This document shows positions 34,574 to 47,538 of a stretch of DNA of 64,000 bases, piece by piece; the stretch's first letter is position 1; each line of letters opens with the position of its first letter. A model generated the notes under the pieces. The model ran no database searches and had not been told where the DNA came from. It saw only the letters and a program-made list of their open reading frames with translations. This stretch comes from Lyophyllum atratum. Its lineage: Eukaryota > Basidiomycota > Agaricomycetes > Agaricales > Lyophyllaceae. The stretch is taken from the NCBI GenBank assembly GCA_014905825.1, contig JACGCN010000013.1:310001-374000 (forward strand), read 5' to 3'. The position numbers were made by a program, and so were the translations under genes.

Positions 34574-37500
34574 ATGGACCTCGACCCCAACAACCCAACC
34601 ACGGCATACAACCAGACCTGCATCTGCAACAGAACGTTCAGCTCTCCAGCTGCCTTTAAGAACCACGAGAACACCTGTTCCGCCAAGAAGCAGAACCTTT
34701 CAGAGGTTCTGGCAAATGTCAAGAAACGGCGTGCACAGAAGATATTAGCATCAACTGCCACTGGGCATAGTGTGCAAGCCACAGAACCCCACACTGGAGA
34801 GGAGTCTGGACTGGCGGGACCTATCGACGAAGGCAATACGGTCAGAAAGACACCATCTTTGAATATGCCCCATGTGCTGATGATTGCATAGCAGGGTCCT
34901 ACTAGGGGTCAACAACTGAATGAAACAACACCATCAAACGACGATCACAGCTCCCAGGCAGATCCCCCTCCCGCGAAGCGACACCGAATGCTTCCGGTTC
35001 ACCTGCGTAGTTCTTCGTTCATCATGCATGATAAAACACTACGGGATGTTCTACCCCAACCCCTCGCTCCAGTGTCTGGAGCAGCCGCTGGGTCCATTCC
35101 TACCCCTGTCTCGGGCAGAGTTTTGCCGGCGACATACGAGTCCTTAGGCTCCATAACACCAAGTACTAGAGAGGCTGCCCCCATTGATACAGGAAAAAAC
35201 GAGTTTGGCATGTTCAGGCGATATCACCATAGGTCGCTACCTTCTCATGACCCTGAGGCGCAGGCAAATATCACTACCCTTTCTAATATCCAACCTGCTA
35301 TGGTGTCCGCTAAAAGGCTTCCCGCCTATGGACCCTATCCTAACGAGAATGCTTTCAAACTGGGAGACTGGTTCTGGAACGATGGAGCACAAAAGTCACA
35401 GGAAAGCTTCCGAAGGCTCGTAGAAATTGTCGGGAGCGAGACTTTTGTGCCAGCAGAGGTAAGGAACATAAATTGGAGGCATGTCAATGCGCAGCTCGGT
35501 CTCAATGATTGGGACCAAGAGGAATGGGAAGATGAAGATGCTGGGTGGCATGAATCATCCGTCAAGATTCGGGTTCCATTTCACCGTCATATAAAGCTTC
35601 ATGGAGTCCGTGACTTTATAGTCAAGGCCTTTTACCGCCGGTCCTTGGTCTCCGTTATACGGGAAAAGCTCACGCTCAAGAAACCCGATCTTCCTCATTT
35701 CCACACTGAACCCTATGAATTGCTGTGGCAACCTAATGCGGAAGACGATCCAGTCCGTCTTCACGGAGACCTCTACACGTCACCAGCTTTTTTAAAAGCC
35801 CATCAAGAGTTACAGAACTCCCCCACAGAACCGGGATGCAATCTACCTCGTGTTGTTGTCGCTCTAATGTTCTGGTCCGATGGTACCCATCTCACCGACT
35901 TTGGCAATGCAAACCTTACTCCAGTCTACATGTATTTCGGCAACGAGTCTAAATACCGACGCTGCAAGCCGACCTGCAACTTAGCTGAGCATGTTGCTTA
36001 TCTTCAGGAGGTACGCCATCACTCTGCAGTTTAATCATGATATACGGTCAACTGATAGATGCATGGTTATAGCTGCCGGACGAATTCAAGGATTTTGTTA
36101 GCCACTACACTGGCAAAAAGAAGATCGATCCAGACCTTATGACGCACTGTAGGCGTGAGCTTTTTCATGCTCAGTGGCGACTGCTGTTGGACGACGAATT
36201 TGTCCATGCCTATCAACATGGACTAGTAATTCAATGGGAAGACGGGACAGCTAGGAGGTTCTACCCCCGTATCTTGACCTATTCAGCAGACTACAAAGAA
36301 AAGTAGGCCCCACTCCAAGTCTTTGCCATGGCCGCAGCAGTGACTAATTGCCCATCGTACTCATTTCCTTTTCTACCAAGGGCTGTGGTTGCTACCATCC
36401 GGCAAAACGGCGCATTTCCTTGCCCCCGATGCAAGATGCCGTTATCAGATATGCATCTTTTCGGAACAAAGAAAGACAGGCAAACCAGGATCAAACTTGA
36501 GTGATCTGATGACCATAAGTATCGGCGAGCCCTATCAAATGCTCAAGAAGCTATCTATCAGAAAAACTTTGCTGTTAACAGTGCCTATGTTGAGCGGCAG
36601 CTCAAACCAGAATCGCTAGTGCCAACTCTGGTAAGCCCTCTCGAGTCGTCTCTCATGACCAGTGCATGCTTACAAACCATGGAAACTTGAAAAAGAATGC
36701 GTTCGCTGACCGTTTAGGCCCAGAACTGCTCGGTCTGAACTGGTTCAACATGTTTGTGGTGGACCTCTTGCATGAAGTTGAACTTGGGATCTGGAAAGCT
36801 CTCTTTATTCATCTCCTTCGCATCTTGGATTCTCTGGACCAAACATTACTGCATGAGCTGGATCGCAGGTAATTCCTTTCAAACAAGTTATAAAATAACA
36901 TATACTGATATTTGAATGTTCGCAAAGATTCCGTTTGGTTCCGACGTTCGGTCGGGATACCATCAGGCGATTCTCTAGAAACTCTTCGGAAATGAAGAAA
37001 ATGGCTGCCAGAGACTTTGAGGATTTGCTCCAGGTCGGTTATCCTCAGGTTCTTCTGTTTTCGGAGTCATTGACTATCTCATGAACATCATAACAAGTGT
37101 TCAATTCCAGTGTTCGAAGGGCTTATTCCAGAACCACATAACTCGCCTATCCTTGATCTCCTCTTTCATTTCGCTCATTGGCATGGCTTGGCTAAACTGC
37201 GGGTGCACAGTGATCTGACCTTGGAAATCCTGGACAAGGAAACGACGTTTCTCGGGGATAGCCTCCGAGGCTTTCAGACCAACGTATGCGGATCGTTCCA
37301 GACTCACGAATTGGCGCGGGAGGCAGAGGCCCGAAGACGGGCTGAAGAAAATAGAAACAAAACCAAGGCCGTGACTGTAACTGCGAACTTAGCAAATGCT
37401 AAAAAACAGGGCAAAAATAAAAAACCTAGGCCCAGCACTTCTACCGCCACCGGTGCAGAAAGCGGTCCAGGGTCTTCCCAAGCGGACATTGTGGCAGACG

Positions 37501-39361
37501 GGACCTCCAAGGGAAAGGCGCCAGACACGGGCATGCGCAGTGGTCGAAAGCCAGTCGCATTCAATCTAAACAGATACAAAGCTCATGCTTTTGGTGACTA
37601 TGTCGCCACGATCAAGCAATATGGGACTACGGATTCCTATTCTACGGAATCAGTGAGCAGTCCTGCTGTCTGGAACCATATGCCCTTGCAAACTGATATC
37701 GATAACTTTGACTAGGGAGAGCTCGAGCACCGTGTCCCCAAAGGAAATTACAAGCGAACATCGAAAAAGCAATTCCAGAAACAATTGGCCCAAATTGAGA
37801 GACGCCAGTCCCGTTTACGGCGCATAAAGCAGAAACTCATGAACCTTGGTAGCCAGCCAGCTGTCGCAGTTTCAGGAGGAGCCCCTGCGGCCATTTTCGG
37901 CGCAATGGGGAGTCCACAACAGGACTCTGATTCTGCCACTAGTACCAGTGGTGGCAACGCAACCGCCCATCACCACATAGGCACGTCAGAAAACCTGCCT
38001 GAACATGTTGGGACATTCCTCCAAGTGCATGCAGGCGATCCAGCAACGAAGGTCAGTATCCTGGCGCTGTTACTGTCATTTTCAAATTTGAAGTTCAGGT
38101 GACTGACTCGCATCTCTGGGACTATGCAGTTTTTCCTGAAGGATCTTAGAGCGCACCTTCTGCCTCGCTTAAAATCAATCCTTCAGCTGCCCAGCGATAA
38201 TCACCCCGCTATAATCGATTCTGATTCTCCAAGTTTCTCTTTGGATGCAGAAACGGTCTACCTCAGGAAGGATCTCATGTACCGCCATAACCTCCTGAGA
38301 GTGAACTACACGACATACGACGTGCGACGTGCGCAAGACACACTTAATCCACGAACAGACCATCGCGACATCATGCTCCTGTCAACTGACAACAATAGCG
38401 TTCACAAATACCGATATGCCCGAATTATTGGAATATTCCATGCCAATGCTATATACTCTGGCCCGGGAAGGCGAGCCCAAGGCAGTGCTCACCGCTTGGA
38501 GTTTTTATGGGTGAGATGGTTCCAACTGGAGGATGAAGTACCACCAGCAACAGCATGGTCTCGTCGGAAGCTGGATAGACTGAGGTTTGTCGGAATGGAT
38601 CAGCCCCACGCTTTTGGATTTGTCGATCCAGCGGATGTCCTGCGTGGCTGCCACCTCATTCCAAGATTTTCTCTTGAACGGCGTCACAGTGATCGAATCG
38701 GGCTCTCTGGTTGTGCACAGGACGGTGATGATTGGCGTGCTTATTTTGTGAACCGGTTCGTGTCCGAAATGCCGGATTTCACCTAATCCCAACACCACCC
38801 GTCTGACGATACCGCTTCTAGTTTTGTCGATCGAGATATGGTCATGCGCTACCACTGGGGCCTAGGTGTCGGTCATGTGTACAGCCGTCAGGCAACTCAG
38901 GTCCGAGTCGAACATGCCTCTGAGCTCGAGAAGGATCTCCACACCTCTTTCAACCCTTCCGACCATTCAAGTGCTCAAGTCCAGGCGCCGCCTACCCAGC
39001 CCAACACCAGTGGTCCCTCTTCGCAACCTGGCAAGGGGCGAGAGACAGATTTGGATGTGTATATTGATATAGATGCGGAGGATGCTGTGCCTACTCTTCC
39101 TCTTTGTCCTGGTACTGGCACAGCTGACTCTGCACCTGCTGGTGACCACAGCGCGGACTCAGAAGACAATGAGATTGAGGATAGCAAACCCCAGGGCAAT
39201 AGCAGTTCCGATGATGAAGATTCCAATATCATTGGCGCATCTGACTTTGAAGGCGATGGGGACTCCGACTCAGATCATAGCAGTGACGGTGACTCCCAAG
39301 GCGAATATCTGGACGAGATGTACGGCGAGTTCAGCGACAATGCCGTTACAAGCTTCGACTG
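34574..39361 (+). pseudogene. Plavaka transposase, near-complete, one nonsense codon
   Basis: About ten exons join in frame. The N-terminus has a C2H2-like zinc finger (CICNRTFSSPAAFKNHENTC). The core shows GPYPNENAFKLGDWFWNDGA, FYRRSLVSVIREKL, ALMFWSDGTHLTDFGNANLT, ALFHAQW-like LFHAQWRLLLDDEF, RRFYPRILTYSADYKEK, CPRCKMP, NWFNMFVVDLLHEVELGIWK and GELEHRVPKGNYKR. The C-terminal part has RNWEFLWVRWFQ-like RLEFLWVRWFQLE, HLIPRF and FVDRDMVMRYHWGLGVGHVY, then an acidic tail. These are hallmarks of the basidiomycete Plavaka family. An in-frame TGA at 36502-36504 interrupts the exon between KTRIKLE-type sequence and SDDHKYRRALSNAQEAIY. No other break was found, so the inactivation looks recent. Confidence 0.75.
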
Positions 39362-39601
39362 AAAACAATTTGGGGTCACCGTATAAAGTTCAAGTTCATC
39401 ACCACGGCCGGGGCACAGCAGGGAACGATTTCGCCGCTTAGTACTATGGAGAACTCCTTTTGACAAGTTCCTGAAGTGTATACGATGATGTAGAATAGTA
39501 CTTACTAGTTAATTTGTCTGTACTAAAATGACCGGATGACTGTGGCCAATAATAAGTAGTAGGTAGTAGGCCCCATACCCAGTTCAAATATGATACCGTC
39601 A

Positions 39602-40400
39602 GAAGGAATATCAAGGAGAATGTGTCATGAAACAGTCATAATGCAGTGAGTACTAACCAACTGCCAGCAGCTTGTCGGGCAGTAGATAGAGGTGTCACCA
39701 ACATGGCAACAAAGACGGTAGGGAATCAACTCGAAAAATAATTATCAATGGTATATTAGGCTGATCCGCAAATATACAAAGAGGAATTGTGAGGGAAGTG
39801 TGTCAGGAAATAGTAACGATGAAAGGAGTACCATCAACTACTAGAAGCTTGTGAGGCAGTAGATAAAGGCGTTGCTGACGTGGCAACAAAGACGAGGATC
39901 GAATCAACTCGAAAAATAATTATCTATAGTGTATCAAACTGATCAGCAAACATACAAGAAGGAATTTTGAAGAGAATGCGTCATGAAAGAGTCATGATGA
40001 AATGAAGATGACCGACTGTCAGCAGCTTGGGGAGCAGTAGATAGAGGTGTCGCCGATATGGCAACAAAGATGAGGATGGAATCAACTGGAAACATGATTC
40101 TCTATGGTGTATCAAACTGATCAGCAAATATACAAGAAGATATTTTGAAGAGGATGTGTCATGAAATAGTCATAATGAAAGGAGTACCACCAACTACCAG
40201 CAGCTCGTGGGGCAGTAGATAAAGGTGTCGCCAACATGGCAACAAAGACGAGGATGGAATCAACTTGAAAAATAATTATCTATGGTGTATCAAACTGATC
40301 AGCAAATATACAAGAAGAAATTTTGAAGAGAATGCGTCATGAAAGAGTCACGATGAAATGAAGATGACCAACTGCCAACAGCTTGGGGAGCAATGGATAA
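39602..40400. repeat. 178-bp tandem array, about 4.5 units
   Basis: Units start near 39602, 39777, 39953, 40131 and 40309 with a GAAGGAATTTTGAAGAGAA-like phrase. They share CAGCAGCTTG, GGCAGTAGATA, CAACAAAGACGAGGAT and AATCAACTCGAAAAATAATT. Units differ at many positions. The array lies just after the Plavaka coding region. Confidence 0.85.
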
Positions 40401-40420
40401 ACTTATGCTTAATTCGAGGA

Positions 40421-41149
40421 CCCAGATAATGTATGATCTGATTTTGATCACCTTGAAGAGCGAGGAGACACCATTAGATACCCAAAATCAGAAGCTTAGT
40501 AATGGCCACATCATCTGGGCAAATCAAGAGTCAGCCGTTTTCCTGATGTGAGTCCCTCAAACGCCTCGCCATACCGGGGCTCGAGAACTTGAAGTACGTG
40601 TTTTGTCTCGACTTTAAGTCTAGGTACTGATCATGACTACCCTGATATTTCACAGATTGGAAGACTTGTTGGACTGAGGTGCACGAATTATACTAGATAA
40701 AGAAACAACATCAATGCGCGGAGGGCCTGAGTATAGTAGTTACTGTATAGCGACTCGGAAGTTGTGACCATCCGACCACACCTCGATCGCTCCAAACCCT
40801 ATCTGCACAACCCCCACAGTCCTTATCAATACGTATCTGTTATTCTTCGTTACTTTCGTGCCTCTACACTGTTCCACCGACGCTGTTATTTTGTTGGCTG
40901 CTATCTAACAGTATCTTCTTTCAAGTCCCAGTTCTTCGCACTGTTATAGTTTAAACTGCATAAATCGGAACATGCCTTATGCGGTGAATAATATATCTAG
41001 CCTCCAGCTGTCTTATGTTGGAATACATACAGCGATACTCAGATGGCGAAAGCTCAAGGTTTGACGGCAGACACATATGCTTTTCCTCGAGGAAGGTTCA
41101 AGAAGCGCTTTCGTGAGGTATCGTGTTCCGCGGCGTACTGGATCGAAAT
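40421..41149. other. Intergenic, nothing recognised
   Basis: No gene seen. Likely contains the 3' end of the Plavaka element and the far 3' flank of the EOS1-like gene. Nothing more can be supported. Confidence 0.4.
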
Positions 41150-41269
41150 CATGATAAGCACACGAGAAGCGCATCTCTCAAGAGTCAAGAAATCTTAACA
41201 GTGGTTTGATTTACGATCGCAATAGAAATATGAAGACACAGAATAAAGTCTAGAGCAAATAACACCCCC

Positions 41270-43150
41270 TCAACAACTCGAAAACTCCCTCCTCAACTGC
41301 TCCGCCCACGCCATCACACAATACACAATCCCGGCCGGCAACACACACTTCACCCCCACCTCCCCCCAATCCCACCTCCTCCCACCCCACTTCCCCCCAC
41401 CCCACCTCTTCCAATACCCACTCCTCCCCCTCCCTTTCTCCCCCTCCCCCTTCCCTTTCCCATCCCGTTCCCTTTCCCGCTCCTTAGCCCTATCCCGCAC
41501 CTCCCGCGTCTCCCACCACAAATTACTCGTCACCCAAATCTGCACCCCGCGGCTCACACACGTCGTCGTCCCAATCGCCGCCCACACCACCACAGGCCGC
41601 TTCTCGTGCTCCAGGATCGTGCACGTCAGCTGTGTCGCGGGCCAGCATATGCCCTGCAACGCAAGCAGTCGGATGAGCGTCGGGAGCGGGGGGTAGTATA
41701 TCCGCCAGCGCGTGAGCAGGCCCGTCGTGAGGCAGAGGCACTGATAGCCTGTCAGGATCGCCTATGCAGACAAAATGAAAATTTAAGACTGAAGAGCAGG
41801 GCGCTAACGTACCCAAAGAGCGGAGATGGCAAAGTCAACGCGTTCGGGGGTGCTGCGCCCATCGGCACGAGGGGGTGGAGGCTGGTATATGCGGTATAGA
41901 TTATAAAGGGTGCCGAAGATGGCGGGTACGATAGAGAGGAGCCGGGAGAACTCGAACAGGAGGGGCGTCAGTCGTTGCTGCAGGGTGTTGGGAGGGACCA
42001 GCGGTCCTGAGGAAGGTATTATTCGCGCGGTGGGGAGGTGCTTTGGCTGAGGGGAAGAAAGGACAGGTCAGCTTTCTACTCGGAGGAGGGGTGATGCGTA
42101 AGGACGAGGGTCAGGGTTTAGGGAATGTATAGGAATTGCGCGGAGTAAGGTGGCGATAACGAAGTGGCCATCCATTGGGTGGCCAAGGACAGCACCAAGG
42201 TCGACACACGGCAAAGAACCACGAAGAATGAAAAAGGACCTCCTCGTTCTTCAGGGAGACGGGGACGTGGCAAAGGCGGCTGGTTTGTAGGAGGACCCAT
42301 CGACGCGGCCACTTCCAGTCCAGCAGGCATAGCAAGCAGGACACACATGGTGCCTGCTTATATGTTTGGATCAATACGGGACTCGCCCAGCACGATAAGG
42401 AATTTAAGAAGAAAAAGATAGGGGTATCTGGGGATGTCGACAAACTCGAAAAGCAAAAGCAAAACGACGTACAGGTTCATCGACCTCCGTCTCTGTTTCT
42501 CCCGCACAAACCGCGCCAGGGGTGGTACATATGGTCTTGGGTCGATCACGGTGCCGTGATGCGGCGGTCGACGACCCGATCCCAAATATTCGCGTGCGCA
42601 GACCGGCCCCTGTGGCCTTTAGATTCCCCGTCGAGCTGGACATGGTCGTGCGCATGATTTCCCTGTCCTCCGTATCGTCATCGTCGCTTTCGCTGTGTAC
42701 CTGGGCAGACATGCGGCGTGGGCCGTGACTGTATGGGCTCGACGGAGGAGAAGAGTGGAGGAGTGGGGAGGAGTTGGATTTCAGGGCTGAGAACCTCGCC
42801 GGTGGAGGCGAGGAGGAAGGCGTGGGGGTGTACGCCGGGGGTGTGTCGGCGGGCGTGAAGAGAAACGTGGTAGGGACAAAGGTACCCAGTTCGTTAGTTG
42901 ACGACCGCTTGCGCGACGGCGGGCGCGTCAGAGGTGGATAGGGCTTCAACTCGGTATACGAGGGGGTATTCGGGGTCTTCAATTGACGTTTGGGTGAAGA
43001 TGCTTGGTTGGCGAGTCGTTTCGAAGGTTTCTCGATTTGAGTGAGGCCGGTCAAAGGTGCTTGGAAAGGGAAAGGCAAGGCTTTGCGTGGTTCATAGACA
43101 CCTATGGTATGTACTCGGGCCCGTCCTTCACTAGCAGTGTTGGAGAGCAT
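41270..43150 (-). CDS. EOS1-like N-glycosylation membrane protein
   Basis: Minus-strand gene ending at TGA 41270-41272. The N-terminal half (about 43150-42470) is Ser/Pro-rich and disordered, with a charged patch (SESDDDDTEDRE). Membrane segments follow: YPYLFLLKFLIVLGE, FEFSRLLSIVPAIFGTLYNL, VDFAISALWAILTGYQCLCL, GLLTRWRIYYPPLPTLIRLL, then LQGICWPATQLTCTILEHEK, RPVVVWAAIGTTTCVSRGVQ and IWVTSNLWWE. The last block is the signature I associate with fungal Eos1, an ER protein linked to N-glycosylation and oxidative-stress tolerance. Exons 41270-41761 and 41813-42046 are firm; splicing between 42060 and 42470 is not. A Lys/Arg/Gly-rich tail is long. The first coding bases and 3' flank recur at 740-970. 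Confidence 0.65.
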
Positions 43151-43209
43151 CGATGGATAGCGGAGAAAGGGATGAGAGCTCCAAACGTATGCCACAAGTT
43201 TCCACACGC

Positions 43210-45235
43210 ACCTATACCTAGCCCCTGTTATGATGAGGAAATCGCGACAAATCCCGACTTAGCGATGACAATCTGCTGTCTTCTGGGTAATGTGATGGGG
43301 CCTTCGTTGAGCCTGCGGAGCAGGTTTGCAAGCAGGTAGGTAAAAGAGGAAGAACGTGGACAGGGATGCATGCTGAACAATTGGCAATACTGACCAAACC
43401 GCCTTGATCGTGTTTCTCACAGTCATGTCTTCTTTTCTCTCAGCGCCTTTAACCCGTTCTTCTGCAGAAGAATTCTCTGGATACTAAATCCCTCTTGACA
43501 GCTAATGTGGCTTTACTCATGATCTGGCGAAAATGCTATCTGAGAGGGACATGCCTCACTGGCCAGCAAACCACTGACTCTTTCATATCATGTAAACTCT
43601 CGACCATGGCGTTGGATGGCTTGAGCTCTGTAACATAAATTCTTCCGGACTACTTATCAGCAGGGCCCCCTGAGATAGCAGCCACGTTATGTAGGACCGT
43701 TATCGCCTAGTCGTCCTCATGCGGTCGTCACTTCTTGGGAGACGCAGATACCTTATCATGCCTTCGATCCGATCCGGAATCACTATCAAATTGAATTCTG
43801 TTTCTCGGTAGGACAACATTGAACTTTTCAGTGCTATCCTCCGTTTCCCCCCCTCACGATTTTTCGCTGAACAGTGAGTGGGACTTCTCGAGATATATCG
43901 TTATTGACCCGACGGAACATCAAACCTCTTTTCCTTAAAGTCGCCATAAACGGCCCAATGTCAGACTCCATCGATGCGTTTGAATGTCCACAAGCATTCG
44001 ATACCTCGGTACGCACCATACCTTGCATCTAGTGACGTCTGTACTCCTTTTCCAAAAATGTGAAAGCCTTCTACCTGCCGATAACTCATGCTGACTCGCA
44101 AACCGACAGGGAGTCACTTAACCCAGCCACAGGGGAGCGTGCACGACAGCCACATAGCCAGGGGCGACGAGAATGCACAGTAATATCGCCCAACCAGCGA
44201 CGAGAATGGACCTTAGACAAATAATGGGTCCGAGGTAGTACTGATACGCCGAACTACCGGCGAACAGAAATGCACCGAAGTGGGTCTTGAGCAACAGACA
44301 TCCGGACCTTCCATAGCAAGCACTCTTGGGTGATGTAACTTACTTGGAAGAAGGCCGCGTCTTCAAGGCTAAAAATCATACTATCTGACCATGTCCGCGG
44401 CATGCAAGATGGGGACGGTAACGCAAATTATCGGCATGTGCCTCCGTCGATCCGACAGCGCTGCTGCGAACGGAACAGCTCCTAAGCCTCTAAGTATGAT
44501 AAGGCTGTTTGTAAAACCGACGCCGTGGCCGTATTTTGACATGTCCTTTTCCCCTTGTACTCGTAGACATGCCCGATGCCTGGGTCTTGAGCTTGGAGCG
44601 CTCTACGTATCCGTTTGCTTTAGACGCTCAATGATCAAGATGTAGCCGAGTGAATGGCCTCGGGTTACGAGATTATGTGGGACTGCGTTCCAAGCTTTAT
44701 CTGGAAGGACCGAGTGAGCGAGTGAGAAAGGATGGACAACGTACGCCGCAGCGATGCCATGCGGGTTTCGTCGTCAAGATGCATGTCCTGGGCTGTGATA
44801 AATCCAAGAGCTTCCTTGAATGTATCTTGCGCAGTGACTCGAAATATGCCAACTCGAATGGTGCGTTTTTCGTAGTTGACGAGGTCGTGGTGGGTAGAGG
44901 AAATAGCATGATCATTGGCAGACCGTCGAATAACACGGGGTTATCCGAGAACGGGTATCTGTTCCACCACTTCCACCCCACGCTCGCCTCTCCAACAGGT
45001 ATTGCAGACGCACGCATTCTACGGCCGAGGACAAGCGTTCAAGGGTACTGTATTATATTCGCGACACGCGTGTATCAACTGTCCAACATGCAGGACATCC
45101 TCAATTCCGGAATCCTGAACCCTGCCTAACACGTCTGACATTACCAGTCACGAGTGCTCACCCCACGAGTCATACTTACCAAGTCTCGAGCGGCGAGCGC
45201 CTGCACCTGTTCCCAATTCCCATCTCCCATCCAGC
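43210..45235. other. Decayed region, possibly membrane-protein remnants
   Basis: No intact gene. On the minus strand hydrophobic stretches recur (FAGSSAYQYYLGPIICL, VAGWAILLCILVAPGYVAVV at about 44110-44270; VGFTNSLIILRGLGAVPFAA near 44500), separated by stops and frame changes. The pattern would suit a broken transporter of the major facilitator type, but the match is weak. The final part is the 5' flank of the AlkB-like gene. Confidence 0.3.
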
Positions 45236-46434
45236 ATGTCCGTAGCGAGCATCACCCAACCCTCTCCCAACGCTGCCACCACCGCAGCAACCCAACTCCC
45301 ACGATCCTTCACAGGCAAAGCCGCCCGTCGCGGTACAACCCCGCGCGCACGCCCGCCACCCCGCGGGCCCGAGCTGGGCGTGGGCGATGCTCTGGGCGCG
45401 GGCGATTCGTACCTGGTTGCGGACGTGCTGCCGGCTGATCTCGCGGGGGACGCGTTTGAGAGGTTGAGGGAGGAGGTGAAATGGAACACGATGCATCATC
45501 GCGGTGAGTCTCCGTGTTGGCTTTTGTGGGGCTTGGACGCTGATGCTATGTGGTGGCAGGCGGGGAGGTGCCGAGGCTTGTGGCGGTGGAGGGAGATGTC
45601 TCTGAGGATGGGAGGTACGCTTGGGATCTCGTGCTTGAGACTTGGATTTTGATCGTTGTGTAGCTTTCCTTTGTACCGACATCCTGCGGACGAATCGCCA
45701 CCGCTGTCTGCGTTCTCGCCCACTGTTGCTAGAATCCGTGATCATGTCCAGGAGGTATATTCTACCCACTCTCTATATATATCTCTCTCCTACGGCGTGA
45801 ACGACTAAGGACATCCTCTCAGGTCCTCGAGCATCCTGTAAACCACGTCCTCATCCAACACTACCGTTCGGGAAAAGACTGTATCTCCGAACACTCCGAC
45901 AAAACCATCGACGTCGTCCGCGGATCCAACATCGTGAACGTCAGCCTCGGTGCCCAGCGCGTCATGACCCTCCGCCTCAAGAATACGCACCCAAAAAAGG
46001 CCCCATCAGACACGATTCCCGCACAGACGAAGCCCCCTCCACGAAAAACCCAGCGCATCCCCCTCCCCCACAACTCGATGTTCGTCCTGGGCCCGGAAAC
46101 CAACACGCAGTGGCTCCACGGGATCCGCCACGACAACCGCTTGGCGAGCTCCAAGTCCGCGGCGGAGCTCTTCCAGGACACGGAACGCATCAGCCTGACG
46201 TTCCGCCATATCGGCACGTTCTTGACGGGGGACGGGGGGGAGATCTTTGGGCAGGGCGCGAAGGGGAAGACGAGGGGGGAGGCGCGTCGGGTGGTGTTTG
46301 GGGGGGAGGAGAGTGAGGCGTTGATTGGGGCGTTTGGGGAGGAGAATCAGAGGTGTGATTTTGATTGGGAGAAGGGTTATGGGGAGGGGTTCGATGTTTT
46401 GCACTTCAAGGCGACTTGTGAGGGTGATTCTTAG
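45236..46434 (+). CDS. AlkB-like 2-oxoglutarate Fe(II) dioxygenase (ALKBH2/3 type)
   Basis: Four exons: 45236-45503, 45560-45614, 45664-45754 and 45823-46434, giving 341 residues. After a Pro/Arg-rich N-terminus come VLPADLAGDAFERLREEVKW and HHRGGEVPRLVAVEGD. The catalytic core reads HVLIQHYRSGKDCISEHSDK with the HxD iron ligands in EHSDK, then VRGSNIVNVSLGAQRVMTLR, the distal His region TQWLHGIRHD, and the 2-oxoglutarate-binding Arg in RISLTFRHIGTF. The family repairs N-alkylated bases in DNA or RNA by oxidative dealkylation. All expected residues are present, so it should be functional. The nearest homologue class could be ALKBH2, ALKBH3 or a fungal paralogue; sequence alone does not decide. 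Confidence 0.85.
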
Positions 46435-46655
46435 GTTCGGTTTCGTGTTATATTACACGCGTGTGTGATGATGAACGTTTCTGTGTTGGCTCTGGGGCTA
46501 AGGCTATGCATAGGGATTACTGAACTTAAACGTGTGTGAGCCGTCAGAGTCTGAGCCTCAGTAGGAAGGCCATTCATGATGTCATGACATACCATGGGAG
46601 CAAGGCTCCGGAACAAATATTTTTAGCGCCATACCTCCACCGAATCCAAAATATC

Positions 46656-47344
46656 GAGGACGTCCCGGTATTGGAAATTCCGCCCCTCCGCCCCTCCGCC
46701 CTGTCCGGCCGGGTCCGCCCTTGTCCGCGCCAGTCCGCCTCACCTCCTCGCTATCTACTTAAGTATAAGCCATTTATGTTGGATAACTTGGTCCGGATGG
46801 CTCTAATGTTTCTCTGCAGTGATAATACATGCAATGCCGCGTTTCTCTCAACACCAACATGAATTCTGAGCAATTATGAGGGGTGATCTCATATTTCGGA
46901 GTGAAATTCACTCGACAGTCGCATCTTTTTGTTGACGCGATTGCAATCACACTTTTTTACGGATTCCCCTCAGAATTTGGAATAGATCTCGTTCCTGACC
47001 ATAATTATCGGATTATGTTCAAGGCCAAATTTTTCAAAGTAGCCAAGGAGGATAGGTACAAATTAAAGTACAGGGAAGATAACAAATGTTTTACATAAAT
47101 TCTGTCTCAATAATAGTCCCACAAACCTTCCGTTCTGAAGCTTCGACACTTGTGTCCCACCAGAAATTTGCTGTGGAAGTGTCTTTCGGGGAGGTACAAC
47201 GGACGACCGTGAAGTTGTTGAGCTTTGGTGGATCGGAAAATAACGTCGGAGTTGAAGTCTTGGCTGAGAATGAAGGCGCGGACTGACGCGGACGGCCGGA
47301 CGGCCGGAGGCCTGGCGCGGAATTTCCAATGTCGGGACTTTCAC
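46656..47344. mobile_element. Non-autonomous hAT-like element with 8-bp target duplication
   Basis: A 689-base element is flanked by the direct repeat AAAATATC (46648-46655 and 47345-47352), the size expected for a hAT target duplication. The ends are imperfect inverted repeats: GAGGACGTCCCGGTATTGG on the left and GTGAAAGTCCCGACATTGG on the right (complement). Both continue with GAAATTCCG, then GC-rich CCGGCCG and GTCAGTCCGC-like parts. The AT-rich interior holds no transposase domain I can recognise. It could be an internal deletion derivative of a larger element. Confidence 0.7.
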
Positions 47345-47538
47345 AAAATATCCCGTTATGTTATGTTATATTATATTACACCCAGCGGTCCAATTCCTGA
47401 ACAAGGGCGTTCCCGGAAGTATCCCGACGTACAAGCAAGCGGGTACGTCATCGTCCCGGATCCTATCAACTCCGTTCGCCGAGCTATTCGAAGTCCCAGA
47501 ACGTCTGACTAAGGAGTCAAGTAGGACAAGAGGCAGAG

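Larger units (their letters stand above)
34574..40420 (+). mobile_element. Plavaka-type DNA transposon (CMC group), ends not defined
   Basis: The transposase gene at 34574-39361 is followed directly by a tandem array (39602-40400) that looks like subterminal repeats. Terminal inverted repeats and target duplication were not found by eye, so both ends are approximate. The element lies between a decayed RING gene and the EOS1-like gene. Confidence 0.6.

Noticed and set aside
43210..45235. Possible transporter gene on the minus strand
   Set aside because: Hydrophobic stretches exist but no family motif could be read and stops are frequent, so it is kept only as a decayed region.
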